NCBI GenBank assembly: GCA_023935145.1
Contig: CM043699.1
Location: forward strand, 112,511,036 to 112,575,035
DNA length: 64,000 nt
Source: Bretschneidera sinensis
Lineage: Eukaryota > Streptophyta > Magnoliopsida > Brassicales > Akaniaceae
Direction of reading: 5' to 3'
Shown: positions 12,801 through 25,816 of the stretch, one piece after another
Layout: the number at the start of each line of letters is the position of its first letter
Numbering within the stretch: the stretch's first letter is position 1
Translations under genes and position numbers: made by a program
The notes under the pieces: model-generated
The model's database searches: none
What the model was told of the DNA's origin: nothing
What the model saw: only the letters and a program-made list of their open reading frames with translations

Positions 12801-15800
12801 ATTTCCCTACTTTCTTAAAGAGCAGTTGATTTTCTTTGTTTTGTGGTTGTAATCGCAGTTCTATTATATTCGATTTCTCATTCCCAATTTTGGGTGGCTC
12901 AAGGTCGATCTATTTGCGCACTTGTGTGTTTGTTATCTGTTTCTGTTTTGCTGTTGGTTCTGAAAGACTCACAGAAGTCTGATCTTTCACTTTTTTGCTT
13001 TAAATTTTTTTAAAGATTTTTTTCTGTCCTATGCAATTTTTGTTTTTTGAATTGATTTATATTGTATAAATTTTATAGCTCCATGAGGAGCTTCTTAATG
13101 CTCGAGAGGAGGCAAGGGTGTCTTGTGAACAAGTTGCATCCAATGAATATGTGAGAGTAATTAATGTATGTATCTTCTGCTTTAATGTGGACCTTCCTGA
13201 TGATTTTTGTTTAGCTCTTCTTATTGCAGCTTATCATAATTTGCCTTGTGTCTTAGCTTATGATACTGGCTTCCTATCTTACCATTTTGAAGGAGAATTT
13301 TGACTCTGTGATCAAGCTTTCAATGGAAGTAGAAGAAATAATGTCTGAAGTTCATAACTCAAAAGTAGTAGTTGAGAGTGTCTTATCACTTATGGATGAG
13401 GTTCTTCAAGGTTTTTCTGCCTCTTCTAATTTGTTCCTTGTGAGTACTCTTGTAAGATCCTGCATGAACTTTCCTTGATTTAATTGTTTAATGTTTTGAA
13501 TCATTATTTTCAATGTGTTAAGCTTCTTTCTGAAAACTAAGCCTTAAATGGGAACTTGTTGGGTCAGCTACATGAATCCTTTTCCTCCAGCCTACCTGAT
13601 TTATGGTCATATTCATAATGTATTATTTGGCTTGCCTTTAAACTTTTTCATACTCTCTATCTGGACCAAACCACTCTTCCTCACTGGTTCATAACCCTAC
13701 GTTGGAAAAATCGATTTGTGTTTAGATGCTTGCATAAAAATATTTTCAATCTGTTGATCATCTCAATTTTTTTAGTTCTATGTATTGCAATGCAGGAGTT
13801 TGAGTCTTTGATGCGTCAGAGTTCTGTGCAACAGAAATCAATTATTAGCAACCATGAGAAGTTACACTTTTGCATGAAACAGAAAGTTTCTGAACTTGAG
13901 AATCAGAAGGTATGGACACTGTGTGTGTGCGTGTGTGTGTGCACGCGTGCATCCAATATCTAAAAGCACTAATGTCTGCGGTGCAGCTAGTTTTGCAAAG
14001 TCAATCAGTTGGTCTGCGAAACCAGATAGACGAACTAAGATTAGAAGCCAAAAACCATGAAGCATCCTTGATGGTATTTTCTTTTTCTCTTTTTCCCTTC
14101 TCTTTGCTGTTTACAATCTACACTGTATTTGTTGGTAAAAGTTTCCTTGTCTGTCATGTATAATATTGTTGCAGACGCTTTCAGAACAACATGATTTGGA
14201 GAGATCAGAATTTCTTTCTCATATTCAATCTCTCGAAAAGGAAATATCAGGTCTGTCATCCTGTTCTTTGGCCAAGGAAAAGGAAAATTTGAGAAAAGAT
14301 CTTGAGAAAACAAAGATGAAATTGAAGGAGACTGAATCTAAGCTTAAGAATGCCATCCAGGACAAAACCAAACTTGAGGTTTCGTACCATGTGTTGAGGC
14401 TTGTGTCATTTAAGTTATTTAATTTTTTTATCATCTTTCATGAACATAGTTTCACATTTATAGGGTGAGAGAGCATTTGCTGAGCGAGAGGTAAAACGAT
14501 TGCATGGTCAGAAGACTCTTCTTGAGCGTGATATTAACAAACGTGACTCACTTGCTAATAGAAGGCGTGATTCAGTAATTGAGAGGAGTTCAAAATTGTT
14601 TGATCCTAAAAGGGTGAAGGGTTCCTCTGTTCCTTCGGAACAGACAATGCTGGTAATGAAAATTACTTAATATCTGTTTAATCTATCATCCTGCATTCAC
14701 TAGGCATCTGTAAAATGTAGTTAGCTTAGAGTTCTATAGCTGAAGAAGCATTAGATATCATTACTTCTTGCAAGTGAAGCAGTTGTATTGGTGAGTGTAA
14801 TTATCATCTTGTACGGTCCTTACATGTTTGTTGGTCGAGACTACTTTGTTGAAATCTTTCTATTTTCTGTTACATCAGCCTTTCCTATTAGTTAATTATT
14901 GCTGCACCATCTTTAAATAGCTTAACCTTTTGCATAATGGCACCGTGGCAGGTAGTCTGCTATTATGTTGTAGAATTTCTATTATGATCTGTTAACGTTT
15001 GTGTTTAGGGTTTAGACAGTGATTAGGGTTTCGAGAAAGAAAAGAAATAGAGAGATAGTAAGCAGTATACTGGTTATTAACCATAAAGTTAGTTGTTATA
15101 TATATAGAGAATTTAATATAGTGAAATTACATTAATACCCTTAAACCCTAATACTCTCAACACTCTAACACTCCCCCTCAAGTTGGAGCATACTCCAACT
15201 TGTTACAACGATACCCATCCAATATGTTACAAATAAATTCAAACCCAAATAACAGCGAAACTCATAACAATTCGGGGCAACTAGGCCCAAGACAATAGTT
15301 AGGTCACCATGTCGGTACCACCTAACGATAATGGATCAACATGATCCATGAACAAGGTCCGGGGACATCGAACAAACAAGACCCTCCACTTAGGGGTCAA
15401 CAAGACAACAAAACAGACTGGAACGAGCTGCTTCATATGGGCTGAATCCACAAAACGGGTTGGATTATATTGAGGGGCAAATCTGACTTGGATCCGGGTC
15501 AGGTCAACACATAAACAAAAACCAGAAACTTTCTTTTCTTCACGCAGCATCACCACACATAACAAAAGACTCATGATCGGCAACAGGATGTCACAATGTC
15601 ACCGAAAAGAAAGAAAACCGAACCTGTCGGAGATGAAACAAAAGTTGCTCGAGAAGAGGGAAAACACTTGAAGAGTGTCGAGAAATTCGTTGGAAAAACA
15701 TAATAGAAACTAAAAGTAAAATATAAACCTAGCTATATATATTTTTTCCTTTGTTTTGCCTAAGAATACCACCAGGGTCCCAAACCATGGGCTCTGATAC

Positions 15801-18800
15801 CATGTTAACGTTTGTGTTTAGGGTTTAGACAGTGATTAGGGTTTTGAGAAAGAAAGAAATAGAGAGATAGTAAGCAGTAAACTGGTTACTAACCCTAAAG
15901 TTAGTTGTTATATATATTGAGAATTTAATATAATGAAATTACATCAATACTCTTAAACCCTAATACTTTCAGCACTCTAACATGATCTAAGTCTGAACAT
16001 GCAAAATTTATGTCGAAGTTTTCAATATTGATTAATAGCACTAAGCTGTGGTAGTGTGATTTTTTTACCAAACATTCTATAATGTTTTTCAGTTGAGAAT
16101 ACTACTAAGTACTAACATACTCCACCCATTTCATAAAGTATTCTACTTGGTTTAACGACATTTACCCAATATTCGGGAGACTGTGTGGTGTTTGATGGCT
16201 GATGGATCAGCAAAAAGGAGCAAGTCTATCTTCAAATAATGATAATGAACAAGTAATAAAATGAGTGCCAGCTCTTCAAACATATCAATTGTATGAAATA
16301 ATGAAAAAAATAATTAGTTTAATTAAGTCATTCTTTTATAGCTTGAACTAGAGCATTGATTAGTGCAAAAAAAAAAAAAAAAACTAGAGCATTGAGAGAT
16401 TCTTCTTCCAAGGAAGATGTATCGAGAATATCATTTAAGATATGTGAACAACACAAACACATTTTGCTTTGTTTAAACATCCTTGACTCTAATTGAATAC
16501 TTTAGCAACGACAAATGATTCATATGGGTTATTTGGTATAGAGTAAGATCACATGATTTGGTTGGTATCATAGGATCTTGTTCAATGTATTCATGCATTT
16601 GAATCGCAATAAAAGTTATTTACCCTATAAATTTGGAAATGTAAGAGATTCACTATACCCAGAAAGGCACAAGTTACAAAAATAGCAGCCGTGTTGAAAC
16701 ATGTCAACGTTTTCTGTAAAGTTGCACATTGGTGCTCAAATTTCTCTCCTATCAGAGTCGATTCTGTCATATTTTAATTTTTGCATGGATTTTGTTTTTA
16801 CTCTATGGAACTGAATGAACTGGTTTACTTAATCGGTGAATGAATTGAACTTTTCTTGGGTGTAACATTATTATTCTTGTTATCGTAATTCTGCATGTAT
16901 TTCGCTCATCTGTATTTTCTGTCCATTATACATGCTTTGGAGTTGGGGTATTGACATGGTAGACACTGTCATGTACCAACAAAGGAGCCCGATTTTAAAA
17001 AAATTGGGATACTAATAAAAAAAAAGAAAGAAAAGAGTGGAAAGGAAAAAGATAAGTTAGGAACCAAGATGTGCAGACATCAAGCAGATTGAAGGTGGCT
17101 AATGCATTTTTTTTTTATAAAATTCTTGGTATAAATTCCGTTTGCATTAGATTTGCCTCCAAGAGAACTGGGTTGGTAAAATGACAACATTCCATGGTAC
17201 TTTTTTTTTGTTTTGGGAGGGGGTGATAAATTTTGTGGTTCTTCATGGCTGTAGTAGAATAGCTTAATTAATTTATCTTTACTGCGGACATTTTTGTGAA
17301 CTTCTGTCCAACACTTATATATAGTAGAATAGGGCTATTAGGAAAGGGAATCTGTTCCGTATGCTTCATGGGTAGTTCATGTTCCACCACCACAGATGCA
17401 GCACTGCTTTTGGTAATGTTGCTTGCCAGTTTATGTAGAAAAAAAAGAGATTCAAAGTGATTGAATATTTTCTGGCTAGTCTTCTTAGGACAAATCAACC
17501 TAATGAGATGATCTTAAGGATTTTCAACTGATGTACCTTTATAACTCGAGACCAGTTCATCAAGATGTGCTCCATATCTGGACCAGAAAAATATGTGTAT
17601 GCTCAACCTACAATATGTTTTCCTTTTCAATACACTGGGCACTAGCATGGACCTCTCCTTAATAGCCTGCAACCTCTGAAAATTTAATACCACTTTAATC
17701 ATGTGGAAAGTTGTTCTGCAATACATGGTATTAGCAGCTCATGTTTTGTTGTGGCATTGATGTTTAAGCTACTACATATTACAGTAGTCTTCAGAGCCAC
17801 GCCAACTATCAATCAAGTATTCTGTCTATCAATATATTTTTTATTAAATATCTTCATTTTGAAAGAATATTTTTGGCGTATTGCCATCTTGTGACCTTAA
17901 TTCCACAATTAGAGAGTTTTGTGCTTGCACCTGTTTCATTGATCTGCCTGCATTTGTGACTATGCCATACTATGCTACAGTAACTTGTTAGATCAGTGTT
18001 ACCTTTTGATGTTTCAAAGAGTTTCCTTGTAACTGTTTTTCTTTTATTAGTTTGCAGTTCCAAATTGTTTTTATCAACTAAGGGAGAACCACAATTTTTT
18101 AAAATCTAAAGATGATTTTAATTCTGATTTTAATTTTTTTTCTTTTGTTAGGAAGATTACAGAAAGTTGGAAGTTCTTGCATTTGAAATGGAAGCAACTA
18201 TTGCTTCTCTAGAAGAGGAATTAGCTGCTGCGTACAGAGAAAAAGAAGAGGCTATATCCAGAAATGAGTATTTGACTTCAGAACTGGAAGCTCTCTCTGA
18301 AAAATTGGATCTGTCAAACTCAGAACTAAAAGTGTTGCAGGAAGAGGTTTCAGACCTTGTATGCCTTTTTGTTTCTCTTACACACTCTCTTGGTTCCATA
18401 AAACTTTATTGCTGCTTTAAATTTAAAACGGCTTGCATGTTTTCTTAACCTAATTATTTTATTCAACATTTTGTTTTCCTCTCTATCCAGAAACAGAAGT
18501 TGGAAGAATCTTATTCTGACCAGCAAAGAATGGAAAGCTCCTTTAAGATATTACTTGAAGAAAAGGAGGAGTTAGCAATGGTATTCCTATTTTCAGCTGA
18601 ATTATAAAGAGAGATGTTTTGTAATTTCTTTTAACTCTTGTTTTTTAGTGGTGCAACATTGGTAATTTTATCCTACCTTTAATTTTGTAGCACCTCACTA
18701 ATTCCCTTTTGGAAATGGAGGAGGAGAAGGCAATATGGTGTTCTAAGGAGAAAGCTGGCATTGAAGCCATTGAGGAAAAAGCAAAGTTATATAATGCAGA

Positions 18801-21800
18801 GATTATGTCACTATCAGAAGGAATGTCAGAGGTAAGATTCAAAATTACAGTCGAGATTTTGAAGAGTTTGCCTACTGATCTTTGAAATGAGCTATTGTAC
18901 CTTTAACTATTTCAGTGCTTTTTCCTGTGAGGCTATGGTGATTTTCCTGGCTTATTGTCTCTACCAAAAGTCATCCTTTCCTTGATTTTACTCCCTTTAT
19001 TGACCTTTTTTGTTTTAGTTTTTTGTCTATCGGTGCGTGATGATATTTCCACCACTGCTCTGCAATACTTAATGATGTACGCGAGCATATGCAAATTTTT
19101 CCTCTTCAGTTTTTTAATCAACCTGTCATTGCAATCAAGACAGTATATTATGGGTGTGGTAGCGACAGTGATTAGGTGTGGAAGGCTATGCTTTACCAAC
19201 TGGTTTTTTGGATGAATATTTTATGCAACAGAAAGTGCTCTGCATATTTCATACCACCAATGATGCAAGCATTAAGCAATATCCACATATAATAACTCCT
19301 TTCATCCAGTGAAATCTAGGCTGAAAGGGAACTAGAAACTGGCTGAACAATCTCATTCATTGGATGAATAGATTTTGATGGATTTTCTTGATTGGATTTA
19401 TATTTTCTGATGATCTGATCTCTATTTTTACCTCACTGCCTTTAACGTTTGCTTCTGATGAAGAATGTCAGTGTCTTAATTGCAAATTTTGGTGGTACAT
19501 TTTACTCAAAATAATTTCAGTCAAGTTAGTTTCAAGAACTTTGACTACTTGTGTGGTATTAAACTGAGTTTGAACCATACGATGAAAGGTTTTAAAGATG
19601 AAGAACACATTGCTTTTGGCTTTTAGAAGATAGACCCCTTTGGCTCTGGAAAAATCATCAATGAGGGACCACAAATATCAGTATGAGCAATTGTAAATGG
19701 CATATAACTTTTATTAAGACTTTATGAAAATGAAATACGATACTGAGAGAGTTCTATTCCTTTTTGAAGTAGGATCCCTAAAAATCAGCGTTTTATCCTT
19801 ATCTGATTACTTCCTGTTTGGGTGTAATTAGAGTTTCTATTTGACCTAGGGTTTGGAGGGAAAGTTACTTTCTTTTCCTTGGATGAGAGTTACCCCTTTG
19901 CCCTTGAATGCAAACTGTTACTTTAGGACTGGCTGGTGGTTTCTTTGATGGGACATTACGTTTGATCCTTTGGAGTGCCATGTGTCAGCCTCTGATTGGC
20001 TGGCAAAACTTAGCCAACATAAGTTATATTTTTTTGTTTGTTAGAATGAACCCTAGAAAAGAATTCCCCTCGGTTTGGTGTTAGTGCCTTAAGAGTTCTG
20101 CCTACTTAAAAGTTTAGGTGATTGTGCAATCCTCATTGAAATTTTGTATGTTTGCCTCTGTTAATATGCTGCTACTTTTTTGAAATTGTGAAGTGTGTTA
20201 CTCTACCATCTATTGCAAGTCATAGCCTAAATATGTGGATGTATAAATATTGATGTGTCATTTTAAGGTGGTCTTTCTTCCATGATAGTGGAGGAGGTAG
20301 CTTAAAGCCTTAATCTTTTGGGAATTTTGAGACAATTAAAGCTTTTTATGTTGCATGCTTTCTTATTTCTCTTTCCTTCCTTCCAGGTTCCGCAATAAAG
20401 TTTATTTACTATTTATGTACAGGACTTGTAGAAAGACCTCTTTATATGAATATAAAGGATCTAACAAACACAGTTTCATTTATCTTTTTTGAATAAACAT
20501 CTTTCTGAATTGTTTCTCTGAATGATTTCTTTGAGAATGCATCAGTTTCCTCTTCCCCAGCCTGGGATGCTTAGAAAAATCACTGTGCATCTAAATTTGA
20601 TGATTAGCGTGTTAAAATGTTAGGTACGGAACGAGTTGGACTCATGTAGAGAAGAATGTAAAGTCCTTAGGGAAAGATTGACATGTTCTGAGAAGGATGC
20701 GAAGCAGAAGAGGAAATGCAGGTTTGTCTCAGTGTTTATTGCTTTCAGCTTTGCTTCGTTGTATGTTTTATGGTTCTTATTACATACTGTTTTCAGAAAT
20801 TTGACCTGAATGGTATATAAAAAGATTATGTGTTCAGTAAGGAAGAATCATATTTGTTGGGATGTGTTTTTGAGAATAGAGGTGAAAAATCTAGCCCACC
20901 CCACCTGAAACCGAAAGTAAAACAAAATGACATAATCTGTACCAACTCGAGCCAACCCTGAGTGACCGAAAACCTAAAATGACTCAATCGGAGCAACCTG
21001 AAACCTGAGACAGCCCGAAACCGACCAGAATCGACCCGATTTTCCTTTAAAGAAAATGAACTACTTGTTAAAGTGATGGGGTCAAGTAGGATAAAATGAA
21101 GGTAGAACGAATTGCGAAATTTATTTGTAAAAAGCATCATACTGCAAACATTGGTTTCAGATTTCGGTTACATATCAAATCTCAGTAAAAGTTTAAACAA
21201 AATTAACTAATTAAATCTAAGATGATTAATTTGTAATTAGCTTTTGCTAAAAATTAATTTTAAAGCATGTGCGATGTTTATCAACTTAATGTACTCAAAA
21301 TAATCTATTATATTTTAAAGCTAATGATGTTTAGAAAACTTAAGAAATAATCTATTATAAAAATTAAGCTAATGATAGCCCCTATATATACATATACAAG
21401 ACCTTCATCATCTCATATGGAAAAGTGACATAAAGCATGTGTGATTTTTATCAACTTCCACCTGTTTCTTTAAGTATTTAATCTATTCACTGCATCCAAA
21501 TTTTTTTATGTATTTTGTTTAGCAGGCTTCTGTTCTATTCTTAATAAAATTCTTGATTAATGAAAGATTTTCAGTTAACTTCCCATCCCAAACCCAGCAA
21601 AAAAGAAAAATGATAGCTATCCATTAGAACCCATCAAAGATCAGCATGTACTGTAAACAATTACTTATTTTCTTTGTTGCTGGATTTTTTGGTAACTTGT
21701 TTTGATATCATATTTGAAGTCTTCTAAAAGAGGAAACATTTTGTTTTGCAGTATGGAGAAGTCCCTGGAAATTGATCAACTGAAAAATGATCTGAAATTG

Positions 21801-24106
21801 GCCGAGGCTGAGAGCAAACAATCTCAGGAAGTAAGTAATATTTCTTCATCTTCTTGTGCTAATTTTGTGGTTATGTCAAAGTATAATTTTAACCATGTTG
21901 GCATGCATAGTTTATTACTCTCTTTTCGTTCAGGTTTTAAAGTCCAAGTTAGAAATGCTCACTTTAGAGCTTCAGCATGCTCAGGAGGAAGTGGATACTT
22001 TTCAGAAGGAACTTAGTTTTCTCAAGAATGAACGAGAAGATTTGTTAGCTCAAATTAGAGAGTTGGATAAGGGTCCAGACATGTCAAATGAATTCCAGGT
22101 GTCCATCTCCGCGTATGCAGTATCACAGATTTACTATTATATTGGGAAAAAATAAAATAAGATAAAGAAAATTACTACTTCCAAGAATTATTTTCTGTTT
22201 ACATTATATGTACATGTCAGGAAGCAGAGTTTCCTAGTTTTAAATATAATAAAATATTTAATTAAATAATAAGTGCCCATGAATTTAAGCTTCTTTCTCA
22301 TAGCAGTTTTGTTTGATTGATGACATGTTTTTTTCTTTCTGGTAGAATCTTAAAAGTGAACTTCTCAGCACAACAAAGGAAAGGGATAAATTAATAACTC
22401 AGATTGAAGAGCAGCAGAGCCATGAGTTTGAAGTGGAGTTTCTCAGGAAACATTGTGACGAGATGGTAGGTTGATAAAAAGTCCTTTTTTTTTGTGTTTC
22501 TCACTTGGTACCTGATTTGTCTGAGAATGATCTGATACTACGGGAAATATTTACTGCCAGTTATTAGAGGCTAAACTTCAATTGGAGGAACTGACTAGGG
22601 GAATTTCTGGCATGGAAGTCAAGATGCACAGTGTAAGTCTCTGCCTCCCTATACTTGTTTTTATTGGCGGATAGAATTGTGGTTCTTCATATCCTAAATC
22701 CTAATTAATGTAAAGGTTGTCAAGTTTCAGCATGTTTCTTCACTTTGTTTCTGATAAGGTTAATTAGTAATGTTGATTATTAAAAATATGTATTTCTAGT
22801 GCGGATTGTAGAGCTCTGGGGTGGAGGATCCATCACATATATTATGTCCTAGGCTGGATTTTTTTACTAGGAACAATTGATTTGATAAAGTTATTGAGGA
22901 ATTGGGATAAGAATTCATTACCCACTTTTTAATTAAAGAAGACCTGCAATTTTTATGTTCATGTGCACACAACTATTATCTCACTACTCTGCTGATGGTG
23001 GGATATCAGTTAGAGTCTCCACAACCATGAGGCAATTCAATTTGAGCATACTGCTAAATTGAAATTTCTGAATTTCTAGAAAGATGCCTAGACATTTAAC
23101 ATGTTTTGTAAATGTGAATTCGTAACTTATACATATCGCCCTTCAAAATCTTCTTTAGCTCTTTCTGTTAGACTGTTAGTATGATTATTATAATAGCCAA
23201 ATGCTCTTCAAATGTGTTAGTTCAAAGTGGTTATTATGGTTGGGGCCCTCTATATTTTGATTCCTTATGTTAGTTTCTTCCTTTGATTGGTTCACTTGTC
23301 TTATCATTTAAAATTGTAGTAGTCGTCTTTTCATGTAAATCTTGAATTGCCAATATTTTTTTATTTTATTTAATTTCTTCATTACCTAACTGACATCTAA
23401 GTCTCAAATCCATAGTGTTGGTTCTCAAACAGTGTAATGGGTGAATTGATGGCCTTTGTATTATTGAGAAACTAATCAGAGTCAGCTGAATCTGAACCTT
23501 TGGCATAATGCAGAGAGTCTCTTGGAGCTTAATTTTTTCAATTGATTTTAATATCAGTTGGTCGAAGTAAAATTTTCACATGGAGGGAGATTTTTTTAAA
23601 AAAATTTAGGGAAGATAAAGTTTCAAAATTTAAAATTCTGAACCTCAATAGATCAATGGATCTTAAAATCATGGGATTTTTAAATCTTTAAATTTAATGA
23701 TTCCAAAAGTCATGGTTTATGAAATCCAAGATTTTAAAATCTTGGGAAAAGAACGCAGCTTAATTATTTTTGTTTATGTTTCTTTCCTTTGGTTTTTCCA
23801 TCTTCCATGGGCGTAAAATAAACTGTCCTAGAATTGGAGAAATATCAAATATCATCATTTATTTTCATCCTTGAACAGGATGAAGTCAACAATAGCAAGG
23901 AGAAAGCAAAGCTCAGAATGAGGCTTCGAGGGACACAAGCACAGTTAGATGCCTTCCGTTATAGATACAAACAGGCCATGGACCAGACAGATATTATGAA
24001 CAAGAATTTTGAGGAAGCTTCAGCAATACTGAAGGATCGGTTGGCATCAAAAGGACTTGAGGTCCTCAACCTGAAGAAGCAGGTTGCTACTTTAACAGGA
24101 AAATAA
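3815..24106 (+). CDS. KIN-7O: Kinesin-7 motor protein, KIN-7O type (CENP-E-like), 33 exons
   Basis: Microtubule plus-end motor of the kinesin-7 family. Exons: 3815-3938, 4029-4118, 4650-4768, 5510-5623, 5704-5785, 6042-6109, 6191-6265, 6434-6579, 6659-6761, 7443-7523, 7688-7756, 7871-7930, 7998-8159, 9890-9946, 11415-11657, 11732-11794, 11885-12049, 12186-12290, 13079-13165, 13293-13439, 13796-13909, 13987-14073, 14175-14378, 14464-14652, 18152-18358, 18491-18580, 18691-18831, 20624-20721, 21752-21830, 21934-22098, 22346-22465, 22561-22632, 23879-24106. The joined frame is open for 1317 residues, close to the Arabidopsis KIN-7O (At3g10180) as I recall it. The motor domain is N-terminal (about 1-330): P-loop GQTNSGKT at 78-85, switch I NIYSSRSH at 187-194, switch II DLAGSER at 228-234. 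A neck and a long coiled coil follow, rich in Glu, Lys and Leu. MERI at 3815 matches the family start; the in-frame ATG at 3782 is the alternative. A role in mitosis is inferred from the family. The least certain joins are exons 14-15 and the donor of exon 19. Confidence 0.93.
9235..9440 (-). mobile_element. Degraded Copia-type LTR end with primer-binding site
   Basis: Read on the minus strand, TTTGGTATCAAAGC (about 9240-9255) matches the initiator-Met tRNA primer-binding site used by plant Copia elements. Beyond it lies LTR-like sequence with a CTATATAAAT promoter box (about 9380-9392). No second LTR or pol sequence is nearby, so this is probably a truncated remnant in kinesin intron 13. Boundaries are approximate. 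Confidence 0.4.
10205..11097 (+). mobile_element. LINE fragment (late RT to C-terminal region), copy 1
   Basis: Conceptual translation over several frames gives the end of a plant L1-type reverse transcriptase: a decayed F-DD motif near 10220, [23 protein letters not shown], then a region like IQNRF and GGLGIKSF. The C-terminal segment follows, with W-G-G-N-I-FW near 10870-10930. It is clearly related to the larger copy at 36947-40468. Frame breaks and stops show it is dead. The 3' end with its poly-A tail is missing. It sits in kinesin intron 14 in the same orientation as the gene. Confidence 0.8.
14990..15170 (-). repeat. TRIM 3' LTR (left copy)
   Basis: This 181 bp repeat pairs with 15803-15982. 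The two copies differ at scattered positions, mostly transitions and small indels (roughly 90% or more identical by eye), so the insertion is moderately old. It contains a TATATATA box on the minus strand and AAACCCTAA-like words near its inner side. Confidence 0.9.
15803..15982 (-). repeat. TRIM 5' LTR (right copy)
   Basis: This is the partner of 14990-15170. Minus-strand transcription would start here, because the tRNA primer-binding site lies immediately inside this copy at about 15791-15802. Confidence 0.9.
19460..19715 (-). mobile_element. Copia integrase fragment
   Basis: On the minus strand the translation contains HTDICGPS, then (after a frame change) [18 protein letters not shown] and [14 protein letters not shown]. 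These match the catalytic core of plant Copia integrases around the first two acidic residues. Frame breaks show it is dead. No LTRs were recognised nearby, although 19750-20050 may hold more of the element. It lies antisense in kinesin intron 27. Confidence 0.75.
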
Positions 24107-25816
24107 AATACTCTACTTATTACTAGTGTAGTATTGTTTGTGTTGTAGCAATTTTCTAGAAATTCAAAAACTATTGTTCCACTCAATTGTATAATACATT
24201 CTGTTTTTGGTGGTGTCAGTTAAAATCTCTTTATTTTACTGCATCTAAAAGAAGAAAAAAAATCCATTGTCTTGAGAGAAAGCAGAAACTAAAGGATAAT
24301 ATGAACGTTCATTCATAATTGTCCACTCTTCTACGGTAACTGGAGTCATTCAAGAGGTATCCTCACCTGTAATTCAGGAGAGGTTGCATTTTTTTACTTT
24401 ATCGTCTCACTTGAATTAGACTTTTGCTTACCAATTCTTAGGTGACAATTGGACGCGTTTGGTCATTTTAAATTCAGGTCATTTGTGAGGGATATGTTTT
24501 GTTTTGGGTCAATTTTTATGTTGGTTTATCTGGATTTAAGTAATTTTTGGTATCAGAACAACTTTGTATTGGATAAATTCGGGTTTCGGATTGATTCAAG
24601 TTGGCCCGTCATATTATTTAATTTTTTCTCAATTTTTTATAATGTGTTTATGGTAAAAAAAAAAAAAAAAGTTTGATCGTAACGTTTGGGGGAAAAAAAA
24701 ACTGAAGTGAAATTAAAAATACCAGTACTAATTTCTAAAGTTCTGTCGGCTAAATTCTAATTATGACACTTAAATATTGAAGTACTTAATATTTAATGTG
24801 CAATCTATTGATTGCACAATCAAACAATTTAAGAAATCGGATATTTATAATTTGTGTTTGAGAAATGAGAGTTTCATTAATTTGAGTATCTTTTATGAAA
24901 AATGAAGATCCCATTTCCATAGTTGAGGTGAGATAATGCAGATTTGTACATCATTAATGGACATCCGATCTCCCAAAACTTGTAGTAATTCTCTAATCAT
25001 TGTATAGTAATAAATAATAATTTTACAAGGATTAGTTGGTAACACAAAGGCACAAACAGAAAACACAAATTGCACCAATATGGGATGTCATGATTGATGG
25101 AGATCACAAATAGATTGTGCTGTGCAAGTCTATCGTCCCCTATCACCACTCATAATATTTTGCTGAACACGTTTCACCTTAAGCATTTGAAAAGAAATAT
25201 TTAATGTGATTTAGATGAACAAGTGCACACTGGTGGTATTCCGAACCAATACTTTTATGGTACCGCTGGGCACCATTCATTAAAATGTTGAAGCAAATCA
25301 ATTCAAATAACTCTGCTTCATGTATCAAGGAATATCTTATTTTGTTGTTCAAGAATCTAGAATTGCATCTAGTAACTGGGCCAAGAATCTGACAATGTTT
25401 TCAAAGAATATGGCCACAACAAAGTTCAACTTAGCTTGGCAAGGAAAATTACTTTCCACAAAAATGAACGGCAATTCCCAGTTACCAAAAGAAAAAAAAA
25501 ATTACACCCTTGTTATCACCTGTCCCCATAAATTTCTATCTCGTAACCATTTGGTCAATGACCACAAGCATATATGGTTACTGTTAAAAATCTTAACAAA
25601 TATGAATTACAATCATTTTAAGGTGATATCCCTATTAGTAACAACAATTTTAAAAAAATCCAGCTCAATCCTCACAAGATTGGGAGAAGGAAAGTAATAG
25701 TAACAAATCCCGTATATGCCGTAAATTAAAATGATGATCAAAGGACTACACTTGGCCACATACATGTAACTACAAGATATATTCCCTAAAAAATAAAATA
25801 TCAGCTTTAAAGACGT
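24107..25816. other. Convergent spacer between kinesin and NEP1
   Basis: This spacer holds the 3' flanks of two genes that run toward each other. A poly-A run lies near 24655-24670. The stretch 24440-24620 has GGGTCAATTTT and TTGGCCCGTC words like those of small hAT-type remnants. The open frame at 25320-25697 is low-complexity and not convincing as a gene. Confidence 0.5.

Larger units (their letters stand above)
14990..15982 (-). mobile_element. Complete TRIM (miniature LTR retrotransposon), 993 bp
   Basis: Two direct repeats of about 180 bp (14990-15170 and 15803-15982) flank a 632 bp interior. The outer ends are TGTTA...TAACA and a perfect 5 bp target duplication TGATC flanks the element (14985-14989 and 15983-15987). 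On the minus strand the primer-binding site TGGTATCAGAGC directly abuts the 5' LTR (the right-hand copy). A purine tract TTGAGGGGGAG abuts the 3' LTR. No gag or pol is present; the 94-codon minus-strand frame at 15299-15583 resembles nothing I know. It must have been mobilised by another Copia-type element. It lies antisense in the 3.5 kb kinesin intron 24. Confidence 0.93.

Noticed and set aside
15299..15583. 94-codon minus-strand frame inside the TRIM
   Set aside because: It matches no gag or pol motif. TRIMs are expected to be non-coding.
25320..25697. 125-codon plus-strand frame
   Set aside because: Compositionally like random AT-rich DNA, with no homologue recognised and no splice or context support.
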